DNA of 64,000 nt from G965220825 sp965220825. GTDB lineage: Bacteria > Pseudomonadota > Alphaproteobacteria > UBA828. Positions 47,042 through 55,281 of this stretch are shown piece after piece. Positions within the stretch are counted from its first letter, which is position 1. Every line of letters begins with the position of its first letter. The stretch spans positions 186,001-250,000 of the forward strand of contig OZ244839.1 in NCBI GenBank assembly GCA_965220825.1. Direction: 5' to 3'. The translations under genes and the position numbers were made by a program. The notes beneath the pieces are model-generated. The model ran no database searches, had not been told where the DNA came from, and saw only the letters and a list, made by a program, of their open reading frames with translations.

Positions 47042-47326
47042 TCACCCGCCCACCGGCACAAGCCTGACCATCAGCCGTGTGCCGGTCGCTTCGGCGTAGC
47101 GGCGAAGGGTGGCGAAGGACGGCGACACGCGCCCGCCTTCCAGCCGCGCGACCGCGGATTGCGTGGTGCCGAGCCGCCGGGCAAGCTCCGCCTGCGTCAG
47201 CTTCGCCGCCGTGCGGGCGCGCACCAGCGCCTCGATCAGCGCATATTCCTCTTCGGCGCGCGCATATTCCTCCCGGAACGCCGGGTCTTCCATCAGGCGC
47301 GCCTTGACGTCCTGCAGCTTCGTCAT
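47042..47326 (-). CDS. HigA/XRE-type antitoxin-like regulator, toxin partner lost
   Basis: A 94-residue helix-turn-helix protein. MTKLQDVKARLMEDPAFREE is the typical start of antitoxins paired with Gp49/HigB-type toxins, and AKLTQAELARRLGTTQSAVA with LEGGRVSPSFATLRRYA forms the DNA-binding domain. ATG 47326 follows GCAGGTGACGAC. In intact loci the toxin gene comes first; here only a short remnant of its start is found upstream. The protein would still bind its own operator and could neutralise related toxins encoded elsewhere. Confidence 0.85.
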   Translation of the reverse strand: MTKLQDVKARLMEDPAFREEYARAEEEYALIEALVRARTAAKLTQAELARRLGTTQSAVARLEGGRVSPSFATLRRYAEATGTRLMVRLVPVGG

Positions 47327-47380
47327 GTCGTCACCTGCCGCATGCGTCCCCGGGCGGTTGCGAGCGCACGGCGGGACGGT

Positions 47381-47419
47381 AATCCAGGCATCGAAGGCCG
47401 ACACGGTTTTGACCGTCCA
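47381..47419 (-). pseudogene. Remnant of a HigB/Gp49-type toxin N-terminus
   Basis: On the minus strand, in frame with the antitoxin gene, the codons WTVKTVSAFDAWI resemble the first strand and helix of Gp49/HigB toxins (often WTVETTDEFDAWF). The usual ~100 residues that should follow are absent: only 54 bases separate this piece from the antitoxin start. No start codon in the right place is seen. It is read as the stump of a deleted toxin gene; the match is from memory of the family. Confidence 0.5.
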
Positions 47420-47458
47420 ATCTATCCCCAATTATAGCATATCCGATATAATTCTCAA
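47403..47458 (-). promoter_or_regulatory. Promoter and operator of the solitary antitoxin
   Basis: On the minus strand TTGAGA (47458-47453), a 16-base spacer and a perfect TATAAT (47436-47431) form a strong sigma70-type promoter. About 15 bases downstream the palindrome ACGGT-caaa-ACCGT (47416-47403) lies where an autoregulating antitoxin would bind. The promoter is expected to drive the HigA-like gene at 47326. Confidence 0.6.
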
Positions 47459-47683
47459 GCGCGCCAATGCTCGAAGTGTCGGCGCACGCGGGTCAGCCGT
47501 CTTCCGTAGTTCCCGCCCTCGCGAATTACCTCGATGACGTGGATGGGCTCGCGCTCATCGACGCTCTCCATCCGTGGCCAGGACCAATACACCCGTCACC
47601 ACCCCCCCAATTCCCTCCCGGTCCAAAGCACCTTAGACTGCCGCGCCCGCCGGCGGGGCGGGTAGCGGAGGGAAAGGGGAATC

Positions 47684-48442
47684 ATGGCGGGTGGGCGCAA
47701 GGTTGCCATCGTCACCGGGGCGGGGCAGGGGATCGGCAAGGCGGCGGCGGTGGCGCTGCTGGCCGAGGGCTATGCGGTGGTCTTCGCCGGGCGCCGGCGG
47801 GAGACTCTGGAGCGCGCCGTGGCGGAGGCGGGCGCGGGGCACGAAGAAGCGCGCGCCGTGGTCTGCGATGTGGGCAAGGCCGATTCGGTCGCCGCGCTCT
47901 TCGAAGAGACGAAGACGGCGTTCGGGCGGCTCGACCTCCTGTTCAACAATGCGGGTATCGGCGCGCCGGCCGTGCCCCTCGAGGAGCTCCGCCTCGAAAA
48001 GTGGCACGCGGTGGTGGATACGAACCTCACCGGCGCCTTCCTGTGCACGCGGGAGGCCTTCCGCATGATGAAGGCCCAGACTCCGCCGGGCGGGCGCATC
48101 ATCAACAACGGCTCGGTCTCTTCCCACGCCCCCCGGCCCAATTCGGCGCCCTACACCGCCACCAAGCACGCCATGACGGGGCTCACCAAGTGCGCGTCCC
48201 TCGACGGGCGCAAATACAACATCGCCTGCGGCCAGATCGATGTGGGCAATGCCGCCACCGAGATGACGCGGCGCATGGCAGAGGGCGTCGCCCAGGCGGA
48301 TGGCTCCGTCGCGCCCGAGCCCGTCATGGATGTGGAGAACGTCGCGCGCGCCGTGGTCTATATGGCGGGCCTGCCGCTCGACGCCAACGTCCAGTTCATG
48401 ACCGTGATGGCGACCGCCATGCCGTTCGTCGGGCGCGGATAG
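47684..48442 (+). CDS. SDR-family oxidoreductase
   Basis: A 252-residue short-chain dehydrogenase/reductase. The nucleotide-binding motif is TGAGQGIGKAAAVALLAEG at the N-terminus, NNAGIG stabilises the fold, and the catalytic Ser-Tyr-Lys are in NNGSVSS and YTATK. GRR after the second strand (FAGRRRE) suggests NADPH preference. It may act on a small carbonyl or alcohol; substrate unknown. It is convergent with the MetX-like gene and has no operon partner on its strand. Confidence 0.9.
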   Translation: MAGGRKVAIVTGAGQGIGKAAAVALLAEGYAVVFAGRRRETLERAVAEAGAGHEEARAVVCDVGKADSVAALFEETKTAFGRLDLLFNNAGIGAPAVPLEELRLEKWHAVVDTNLTGAFLCTREAFRMMKAQTPPGGRIINNGSVSSHAPRPNSAPYTATKHAMTGLTKCASLDGRKYNIACGQIDVGNAATEMTRRMAEGVAQADGSVAPEPVMDVENVARAVVYMAGLPLDANVQFMTVMATAMPFVGRG

Positions 48443-48466
48443 GGGCGCGCCTGCCCCGGCCCGGGC

Positions 48467-49477
48467 TCAGCTCGCCAGGATCTCCCGGATCGCCTCGTTC
48501 TGGAAGGCCACATCCGCCTCGTTGAGCGCGCTCGAGGCGAAGTGGCCGTAATAGGATTCGAACACGCGGAGCTCGGCATTCGGCATGTTGGCGACCTCGA
48601 TCTCGCTGTCCTCCGGCGGGAAGTAGAGGTCCGTCCGCCCGGGCATCACGAAGGCCTTGGCCTTGATCGCGCCCAGCGCCTTCTTGAAGTCTCCGCCATA
48701 GAGTTCGTTGTCCGAAAGGTCCCCGTTCTGCCAGGTCCAGAGCATGGCAAGCAGGTTGTTCGCGTCCTTGTGGATGAAGAACCCCTCCCAGAAGGCGATC
48801 AGGAAGTCCTCGAGCGACGAGAAGCCGAGCTTCAGGTCCTCCTCCACGCGGTAGAAGGTCTGCGAGAAGCCCCAGCCCGCATAGACCCGCGCCATGGCGC
48901 GCAGGCCCTTGGAAGGCGGTGCGTCGTACCAGCCGCCGTTCCAGGCGTCGTCGGCCGTCAGCGCCGCCTTCACGCCTTCGAGGAAGACGAAATTGTGCCG
49001 CGAGCATTTCGCGGAGCCGCAGGTGGGCACGATACGCTCCACCATGTCGGGGTAGAGGCAGCCCCAATGGAAGGTCTGGAGCGCGCCCATGGACCAGCCG
49101 GTCACCAGCTTGATGCGCTCGATGCCGAACTTCTCCGTCACCAGCCGGTGCTGGAGGCGCACATTGTCGCAGGCCGTCACATGGGGGAAGCGCGCCCGGT
49201 CGTAGGGCGGGGGCGTGTTGCTGGGCGAGGATGAGAGCCCGTTGCCGAGCATGTTGGGCACGATGATGAAATAGTGCCGCGGGTCGAGCGCCATGTCCGG
49301 GCCGATGGACCATTCCACATCGGTGTGATGGCCCGAATACCAGGTCGGCTGGATGATCACATTGTCCTTCTTGGCGTTCAGGCTGCCATAGGTCTTGTAG
49401 GCGAGCTTGGCGTCCCGCAGCGTCGCGCCCTTCTGCAGCGCCACATCGCCCAGATCGAAGATTTCATAGTCGCTCAT
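48467..49477 (-). CDS. Alpha/beta-hydrolase of the homoserine O-acetyltransferase (MetX) family
   Basis: A protein of about 336 residues. The MetX-like N-terminal text LAYKTYGSLNAKKDNVIIQPTW, the PNMLGNGLSSSPSNTPPPYD loop and the nucleophile elbow GWSMGALQTFHW (normally GGSMGGMQ) are visible, with the charge-relay acid in MPGRTDLYFPP and histidine in YGHFAS. The changed elbow argues against true homoserine acetylation; many such members are hydrolases of unknown substrate. Start 49477 (MSDYEIFDLG) follows GGGAGGGCAG. Upstream in-frame residues are not family-like. Confidence 0.85.
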   Translation of the reverse strand: MSDYEIFDLGDVALQKGATLRDAKLAYKTYGSLNAKKDNVIIQPTWYSGHHTDVEWSIGPDMALDPRHYFIIVPNMLGNGLSSSPSNTPPPYDRARFPHVTACDNVRLQHRLVTEKFGIERIKLVTGWSMGALQTFHWGCLYPDMVERIVPTCGSAKCSRHNFVFLEGVKAALTADDAWNGGWYDAPPSKGLRAMARVYAGWGFSQTFYRVEEDLKLGFSSLEDFLIAFWEGFFIHKDANNLLAMLWTWQNGDLSDNELYGGDFKKALGAIKAKAFVMPGRTDLYFPPEDSEIEVANMPNAELRVFESYYGHFASSALNEADVAFQNEAIREILAS

Positions 49478-49591
49478 GCTGCCCTCCCGGCCTGTTCGCG
49501 CCATCCTGCGCCCTGCGCACGGGCGATTCAATCGCGGCGGCCCGTGCCGGGGGCGCCGTCGCGGCGCGGGTGGCGCCCGATTCCGCCCGCG

Positions 49592-50587
49592 CTATCGCGG
49601 CGCGCAGGCGCGGATGGTGGCTTCGAAGTCGGCGCGGGGGTCGGGGCCGGCGGCGACGGGGGCGAGTATGGGGAGTGCGATGCCGGAGGCGTGGTAGGCC
49701 GCGATCTTGGCACGGCATTGCTCGGGCGTGCCCGCGACGCAGATGGAATCGATCAGGCCGTCGCTCACGGCGCGCGTCGCCGCCTCGCTGTCGCCGCGAG
49801 ACCAGGCGTCGGCGATGGCGGCGGCCTCGTCGGCGAAGCCCTGTTCCACGGCCGCCCGGTTGTAGCGGGGGAAGAAGCCCGTATACATCGCGATTCCCGG
49901 CCGGAGCGCATCGAAGGCATCGGCCGGATTCGCAGCGGCCGCGACGGGGATGAGGGCGGTGATGTCGATATCCTGCGGCTCCCGGCCTGCGGCCCGCGCG
50001 CCCTCGGCGGTCTGCGCCCGCAGCACCGCACCCGTCTCCAGCGTGGTCCGGGTGTGGATCACGCCGTCCGCCATCTCGCCGCAGATGCCGACCATCTTGG
50101 GGAAGACCGCCGCAACATAGATGGGAATTTCCGGACGCAAGGGCTCGAACCAGAGGTCGAAGCGCTCGATGGAGACGGTCTCGCCCTCATAGCGCACATG
50201 GCCGTCCCGCAGAAGGCGGCGGACGACCTCGACCGTCTCGCGCACCCGCGTCACCGGTTTCCCGTAGGGCAGGCCGTGCTCGGGCCCCACCTGCACCTTG
50301 TGGCTCGAGCCGAGGCCCAGGATGAAGCGCCCGCCGGAGAGCTGATCCACCGTTGCCGCCGCCATGGCGATGGTGGGGGCGGAGCGCACGAAGACGCTGG
50401 AGATGCAGGTGCCGAGCGAAACCCGCTCGGTCGCGCACGCCACCCCGGCGAGGACCGCGAACTGGTCGCCGCCATGGCCCTCCGCCATCCAGACCGAATC
50501 ATAGCCGAGCGTTTCGGCCAATTTGGCGCACGCCACGGTATCCGACGCATTGAGCGCATGCGAAAACGCGACCCCGACCCTCTCCAT
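49592..50587 (-). CDS. LLM-class flavin-dependent oxidoreductase, second copy
   Basis: A luciferase-like protein of about 331 residues. MERVGVAFSHALNASDTVACA starts the barrel, SVWMAEGHGGDQFAVLAGVA is the conserved active-site region, and GRFILGLGSSHKVQVGPEHG is the flavin/F420-binding loop of this superfamily; GTPEQCRAKIAAYHASGI closes it. It is not a close copy of the 9346 gene. Start 50587 is chosen because the longer frame runs into the mobile element. The 5' region carries short IS derivative C, 70 bases upstream. Confidence 0.87.
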   Translation of the reverse strand: MERVGVAFSHALNASDTVACAKLAETLGYDSVWMAEGHGGDQFAVLAGVACATERVSLGTCISSVFVRSAPTIAMAAATVDQLSGGRFILGLGSSHKVQVGPEHGLPYGKPVTRVRETVEVVRRLLRDGHVRYEGETVSIERFDLWFEPLRPEIPIYVAAVFPKMVGICGEMADGVIHTRTTLETGAVLRAQTAEGARAAGREPQDIDITALIPVAAAANPADAFDALRPGIAMYTGFFPRYNRAAVEQGFADEAAAIADAWSRGDSEAATRAVSDGLIDSICVAGTPEQCRAKIAAYHASGIALPILAPVAAGPDPRADFEATIRACAPR

Positions 50588-50656
50588 GTCGTCCCCTCTC
50601 GCGAAACCGGGCCGCATCGTAGCGGCACGCGACGCGCGGTGCGAGCCGGCGTCCTC

Positions 50657-50952
50657 GTTCAGGACGTTTGAGACGCTGGGGGTTTTCGGCTGTCAGGTTG
50701 GCAAGACATTCGGCCGGGGTTTGTCCGCCAAGGGCCTGGTCGGGTCTGATGGTATTGAACGCGTCGCCCCTTTTTTTGGTGCGCGGGTCTCCAGGCCCGC
50801 ATGTTGTTGTTTTTCGAAAAGAAGAAAAATGCGGGCCTGGAGACCCGCGTACCAAACCTGTCATGGGGGTCTCCTCGCGGTGGATCTGTCCACCAACCGC
50901 TTCGGAGACCCCCAACCCCGTATCAAGAGACGCGTCTCATAGCTGTCTGATC
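50657..50952 (-). mobile_element. Short deleted insertion-sequence derivative, copy C (shortest)
   Basis: A 296-bp element with the same ends as copies A and B (GTTCAG..TGAGACGC at the left). The integrase codons FNTIRPDQALGGQTPAECLA are kept. The ~150 bases between the GCGTC at the end of these codons and the GCGTC preceding the hairpin in copies A and B are missing, so a deletion between the two GCGTC(G) repeats explains it. It lies in the divergent region between the LLM gene and the Crp/Fnr gene. Confidence 0.75.
50778..50853. repeat. Long hairpin repeat, copy H5
   Basis: Arms starting GGTGCGCGGGTCTCCAGGCC at 50778 and ending at 50853, with one substitution in the right arm (CGCGTACC instead of CGCGCACC). 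The loop GTTGTTGTTTTTCG plus an A-rich half has the same orientation as H1 and H3. Confidence 0.9.
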
Positions 50953-51059
50953 GTGCACAGCCGGGAGGAGGGCGGTCGCTCTCGCGCAAGGGGAGATTGC
51001 GCCGGGAGTGTGAAGCAACCATATTCGTTGAACGAAGGTTGGCCGCCAGGCGGGATGGC

Positions 51060-51803
51060 ATGAACGAACGAGACGTTCCCTCTGCCGATGCGTTCGCCTT
51101 GCGGACGGGGCTGGCGGCCGGGGACGAAGCGCTTCTCTCGCGGCTCCCGCTCTTCAAGGGGCTGGAGCCCGCGCTGCTGCGCGCACTGCTGGCGGATTCG
51201 GCGGTTCGCCGCGTGCCGCGCCACACCATACTGTTCGTTCAGGGCGATGCCGCCGATCGGTTCTATGTGGTCATGGAAGGCTGGGTGAAGCTTTTCCGAA
51301 CCACGCCCGACGGGCATGAGACGGTGACCAACGCGTTCACCCGCGGGGAATCCTTCGCTGAAGCCGCAAGCTTCGCCGAGGGCGTCTTTCCGGTGAGCGC
51401 CGAGGTGGTCGAAGACGCCCGGCTGCTCGTCGTGCCGGCGGAGTCGTTTACGGGCTGGCTGCGCCGGAACCCCGAGCTCGCGCTCAACATGCTGGCGAGC
51501 ATGTCGCGACATCTGCGAAGCCTCGTGCAGCAGGTGGAGCAGCGCACGGTCAAATCCTCCATCCAGCGGCTGAGCGCGTTTCTGGTGCGGCTCTGCCCCG
51601 AGGGTCCGGGCTCCGCCGCCATCGACCTCCCCACCGAAAAAACCTTGCTGGCGGCGCGTCTCGGCATCCAGCCGGAGACGCTCTCGCGGGCGCTGGCGAA
51701 GCTCCGCGCCAACGGTATCGAGACTCACGAACGCCAGGTTCTGGTCCCCGATATCTGCGCACTCCGACGGCTGGCGGACGAGGGCGGCGACCGCTTTCAT
51801 TGA
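51060..51803 (+). CDS. Crp/Fnr-family transcription regulator (DNR/NNR-like candidate)
   Basis: A 247-residue regulator. A cyclic-nucleotide-like effector domain (LFKGLEPALLRALLADSAVR, then FYVVMEGWVKLFR) is followed by the dimer helix and a helix-turn-helix with KTLLAARLGIQPETLSRALAKL. There are no N-terminal cysteine clusters for a [4Fe-4S] centre, so it is more like DNR/NnrR-type nitric-oxide or redox sensors than FNR. The location next to the nos cluster and the FNR-like box at 52847 suggests control of N2O reduction genes. ATG 51060 is preferred. Confidence 0.87.
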   Translation: MNERDVPSADAFALRTGLAAGDEALLSRLPLFKGLEPALLRALLADSAVRRVPRHTILFVQGDAADRFYVVMEGWVKLFRTTPDGHETVTNAFTRGESFAEAASFAEGVFPVSAEVVEDARLLVVPAESFTGWLRRNPELALNMLASMSRHLRSLVQQVEQRTVKSSIQRLSAFLVRLCPEGPGSAAIDLPTEKTLLAARLGIQPETLSRALAKLRANGIETHERQVLVPDICALRRLADEGGDRFH

Positions 51804-51816
51804 GACGGCGCGCCGC

Positions 51817-52782
51817 TCAGGGTGCCTCGGCTTCCTCCCGTAGCTCGGCGAGACGGGCGCCGATGCGCCGCAGCCGCTCCAGCGCCCGCTCGGCGAGCCT
51901 CTGGGCTTCCGCTATGGCCTCGGCGTCCCCGCTTCGCTCGGCAACGCCCGCATAGAACGTGAACGCGTCCTCCGTGCCTGCGAGGGCTGCGATCAACAGG
52001 CCGGACGACGTCTCGGCGCCGCGGTCGGGCGTTCCCGGCGGCGGGTGCGGTGCGCGCGAGCCGGTATCGCCCGTCCGCGCGGCGATCTCCATCGCGAGAG
52101 CATGCGCTTCTTCCGCAAGTGTGCGGAAGAGAAGCGCGGCCTTCTCGTCGCCGAGGGCGGTCAGCGTCTCCGCGCCCTCGTTATAGCGCCGTGCGGCCGC
52201 CTGCTCGATCGCTGCCGCCCGTTGCAGCAGTGCGGCGAGGGAGTGCACGGCGTGCGCTTCCGCGGTCTTCGCGTCCGATTGCGTGCGCCATGCGCGCCGC
52301 CGCGCAAGGCGGAGGCGCGCAATATGTTCGAGTTCCTCCCGCGCGAGCGCCTCGGCCTTCTCCTGCACCGCCCGGTCCGTCGCGGCGGCGGCGATTTGCG
52401 TGAAAAAGGCGAACGCGCGCTCCTCGCCGCGTACCGCGAGGTCGAGTGCGCGGTGCGGGGTCATCAGCAAGGTCCCGCCGGCTTCCGCGGTGGCCTCCCC
52501 ATCCGGCGCTTCCGGCGCATGGCCGCGTAATTCGGGCAAAGGGGCGACTTCGTCCGCAGCGCCGGTCCAGCGCCCGATGCGGGCTGCATGGTCCCGCTCT
52601 TCCGCGGCGAGTCCGCGGAAGAGCTCCGCGAGTGCGTCGTTGCCCTCGCGCGTCATCTCGTCCGCGAGCGACTCGTAGCGCTCCGCGGCCTCCTGCTCCA
52701 TGGCGCGGGCCATGGCCGCGAGTCCGGCGACCGTCTTCGGTGCGCCGAGGGGAAGGGCCGCCTCACCCGTTTTCCCGTTCAT
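51817..52782 (-). CDS. Ferritin-like protein with repeated helical-bundle units
   Basis: A 321-residue, highly helical and acidic protein made of several related segments. The first has EQEAAERYESLADEM and LAAEERDHAARIG, a rubrerythrin-type metal-binding pattern (E..ERY, EExxH). Later segments repeat parts of it: EERAFAFFTQIA with LAREELEHIARLR, then AIEQAAARRYNEGAETL with LAEEAHALAMEIA, and a last AFTFYAGVAERSGD stretch without a clear histidine. Starting ATG is 52782. It is divergent from nosR and shares its promoter region with an FNR-like box, so a role in metal or oxygen handling during anaerobic respiration is a reasonable guess. Confidence 0.7.
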   Translation of the reverse strand: MNGKTGEAALPLGAPKTVAGLAAMARAMEQEAAERYESLADEMTREGNDALAELFRGLAAEERDHAARIGRWTGAADEVAPLPELRGHAPEAPDGEATAEAGGTLLMTPHRALDLAVRGEERAFAFFTQIAAAATDRAVQEKAEALAREELEHIARLRLARRRAWRTQSDAKTAEAHAVHSLAALLQRAAAIEQAAARRYNEGAETLTALGDEKAALLFRTLAEEAHALAMEIAARTGDTGSRAPHPPPGTPDRGAETSSGLLIAALAGTEDAFTFYAGVAERSGDAEAIAEAQRLAERALERLRRIGARLAELREEAEAP

Positions 52783-52834
52783 CGCCGATGCCCGCCGTCT
52801 TGCGCCCATGCCGATCGTTGCATGCGCGGCAGCG

Positions 52835-52872
52835 GGCGCCCCTTCCTTGACCACGGTCAAGGAAGGGGCGCC
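52835..52872. promoter_or_regulatory. 38-bp perfect palindrome containing an FNR-like box
   Basis: Two 18-bp arms (52835-52852 and 52855-52872) separated by AC form a perfect palindrome. Its centre is TTGAC-CACG-GTCAA (52847-52860), close to the FNR/DNR consensus TTGAT-N4-ATCAA. It lies between the divergent ferritin-like gene (start 52782) and nosR (start 52953), the natural place for a regulator of anaerobic respiration. The outer GC-rich arms could also form a hairpin in RNA. Confidence 0.7.
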
Positions 52873-52952
52873 TCGCCGCGGTGACGATATGGCATTCGAT
52901 GCGGCCGGTTCGTGCCGCATGAGGAGACGGCGAGTCGGCAATCGAGGGCCCC

Positions 52953-55250
52953 ATGATTGCGTCGATCCCGGCAAGCTTGCGCGAGATCCGCGGGACCTGC
53001 GCGACGGCGGCGCTGCTCGTTCTACTGGCATGCGTTCTCGCGCCGGATGCTGCGGCGCGCACCGACGCGCGGCGGGGCGAAGCCTCGCTCGCGGAGGCGC
53101 TCGCCTCGGTCGCGCCCGGCGACCTCCTGCCCGGGGCGGAACGCTTCGGGGCGCCCGAGGGCGAACCGCCCATGGCGCCGGTCTATCGCGATGGCACGCT
53201 CGCGGGATATGCCTTTCTGAATACGGACATGGTGGGCGCGGTGGGCTATTCGGGAAAGCCCATCCACATCCTCATGGGGATGGATAGGCAAGGCACCATA
53301 ACGGGCGCCCGGCTGTACCGCCATTCGGAACCCATCGTGCTTACCGGCATACCGGAATCGCGGGTCAAGGCGGTCATCGACGGCTATGTCGGCCGCAACG
53401 TCCGGGAGTTTGCGGCACCGAAGGCCGAGGGCGGGCGGGCGCTCGATATCGTCAGCGGCGCCACCGTCACCGTGATGGTGATCGACGACAGCATCGTGCG
53501 CGCGGCGCTCGCCGCCATGCGCACGGTGGGCGGGGGGCCGGGTACGGACGCGCCCCGGCGCCCCGCCGGCCGGCTCCGCACCGAATCCGGCGGCGGTGCG
53601 GGCGCGGCGGAGGACTGGCTTACTCTGGTGGGCGACGGCTCGGTCCGGCGCCTCAAGCTCACGGTGGACCAGGTCTCCGCCGATTTCACGCGGGCCGGGA
53701 AGACGAAGGCGGCAGCCCGCCCGGAGAGCGCGAACCCCGAGGACGTGTTCATAGACCTGTTCGCCGGCCTTGCGAGCGTGCCGAGGATCGGGCGCAGCCT
53801 GCTCGGGAGGGACGAGTACCGCCTCCTGAGGGACCGGCTCGAGCCGGGCCGCCACGCCGTCCTGGTGGCGGCGGGCGGGCTCTATTCCTTCAAGGGTTCG
53901 GGCTATGTCCGGGGCGGCATATTCGACCGCTTCCAGCTCGTGCAGGGCGAACGGAGCGTCCGCTTCCGGGATCGGGACCACAAGCGCCTGGGCGGCGTGG
54001 AGGCGGCGCATGCGCCCGCTTTCGACGAGGCGGGGCTCTTCGTGCTGCCGGAAGACATGGCGTTCGATCCCACCCAGCCGTGGCGTATCGAGCTCCTGGT
54101 GCATCGCGCCGTCGGCGCCCTGGAGAAGGATTTCCTCACTTACGACCTGCTCTACGAGCTGCCGGAGCGCTATGTCGAGCGGGTCGTGGAGCACCGTCCA
54201 CCGGCGGAAAGGGCCGCGGGCCGGGGGGCGCGGGCGCCGGCCGCCTCCGCACCGCTCCCATCGGCGGGTCCGGTCGCGGATGGCTTGGCGGCGCTCGCGC
54301 CGGCCGTCGAAGAGCCGCTGTGGCAGCGTGTCTGGCGCGACCGGATCGTGGACGTCTCGGTGCTGGCGGCCGCACTGATCGCGCTCACCGGAATCTTCTT
54401 CTTCCAAAACTGGTTCTCGAGGCGGCCGCGGCTCGCGCTCGCCGTGCGGCTCGGCTTCCTGCTGTTCACCGTGGGTTGGATCGGCGGCTATGCGCAGGCG
54501 CAGCTCTCGGTGGTGAACATCCTCGCCTTCGGCAACGCGCTGATCACGGATTTCCGCTGGGAGTATTTCCTGATGGATCCGCTGATCTTCATGCTCTGGG
54601 TGGCGGTGGCGGCCTCGCTGCTGTTCTGGGGCCGGGGCGCCTATTGCGGCTGGCTGTGCCCGTTCGGCGCACTGCAGGAGCTGCTGAACAAGGGGGCGCG
54701 GCTGCTTCGCGTGCCCCAGCTCACCCTGCCCTGGGGGCTGCATGAGCGCCTCTGGCCGCTGAAATATGTCGTGTTTATCACGCTGTTCGGACTCTCGCTC
54801 TATTCGCTGGCCTTCGCGGAGGAGATGTCCGAGGTGGAGCCGTTCAAGACCTCGGTGATCCTGCACTTCGCGCGGGAGTGGCCGTTCGTGCTCTACGCCG
54901 CGCTCCTGCTGAGCGTGGGGCTCTTCGTGGAGCGTTTCTTCTGTCGCTATGTCTGTCCGCTGGGCGCGGCGCTCGCGGTGCCGGGAAAGCTTCGCATCTT
55001 CGAGTGGCTCCGCCGCCACAAGGAATGCGGCTCGCCCTGCCAGCGCTGCGGCGTGGAATGCATGGTGCAGGCGATCCATCCCGACGGACGCATCAACCCC
55101 AACGAATGCCTCTACTGCCTGCATTGCCAGGAGCTCTACCACGACGAGCACAAATGTCCCGCGATGATCCAGCGGCGGCTGCGGCGCGAACGGCGGCGGG
55201 CGCTCTCTTCGGCAAGCCGCCCGAACGCCGCGGAAACCCGGGCTTCATGA
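52953..55250 (+). CDS. nosR: N2O reductase expression regulator / electron donor NosR
   Basis: A 765-residue membrane flavo-iron-sulfur protein. A signal-anchor (residues ~18-36) leads to a periplasmic FMN-binding domain with the flavinylation threonine in SGATVTVMV. Several membrane helices follow from residue ~465. The cytoplasmic Fe-S part shows CGWLCPFGALQE, CRYVCPLGAALAV and the ferredoxin-like CQRCGVECMVQAI and CLYCLHCQELY motifs. NosR is needed for nosZ expression and for electron flow to N2O reductase. FMN is attached by the ApbE-type protein encoded at the end of the cluster. Confidence 0.95.
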   Translation: MIASIPASLREIRGTCATAALLVLLACVLAPDAAARTDARRGEASLAEALASVAPGDLLPGAERFGAPEGEPPMAPVYRDGTLAGYAFLNTDMVGAVGYSGKPIHILMGMDRQGTITGARLYRHSEPIVLTGIPESRVKAVIDGYVGRNVREFAAPKAEGGRALDIVSGATVTVMVIDDSIVRAALAAMRTVGGGPGTDAPRRPAGRLRTESGGGAGAAEDWLTLVGDGSVRRLKLTVDQVSADFTRAGKTKAAARPESANPEDVFIDLFAGLASVPRIGRSLLGRDEYRLLRDRLEPGRHAVLVAAGGLYSFKGSGYVRGGIFDRFQLVQGERSVRFRDRDHKRLGGVEAAHAPAFDEAGLFVLPEDMAFDPTQPWRIELLVHRAVGALEKDFLTYDLLYELPERYVERVVEHRPPAERAAGRGARAPAASAPLPSAGPVADGLAALAPAVEEPLWQRVWRDRIVDVSVLAAALIALTGIFFFQNWFSRRPRLALAVRLGFLLFTVGWIGGYAQAQLSVVNILAFGNALITDFRWEYFLMDPLIFMLWVAVAASLLFWGRGAYCGWLCPFGALQELLNKGARLLRVPQLTLPWGLHERLWPLKYVVFITLFGLSLYSLAFAEEMSEVEPFKTSVILHFAREWPFVLYAALLLSVGLFVERFFCRYVCPLGAALAVPGKLRIFEWLRRHKECGSPCQRCGVECMVQAIHPDGRINPNECLYCLHCQELYHDEHKCPAMIQRRLRRERRRALSSASRPNAAETRAS

Positions 55251-55281
55251 CGCCCGCAACATGAGAAGGGAAACCACGACC

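Noticed and set aside
46822..47067. An 81-codon plus-strand frame
   Set aside because: It has no ribosome site, no motif, and overlaps the end of the HigA-like gene on the other strand.
47464..47604. A ~45-codon minus-strand frame upstream of the antitoxin promoter
   Set aside because: It starts with GTG in poorly structured DNA, ends next to the promoter, and matches no family I recognise.
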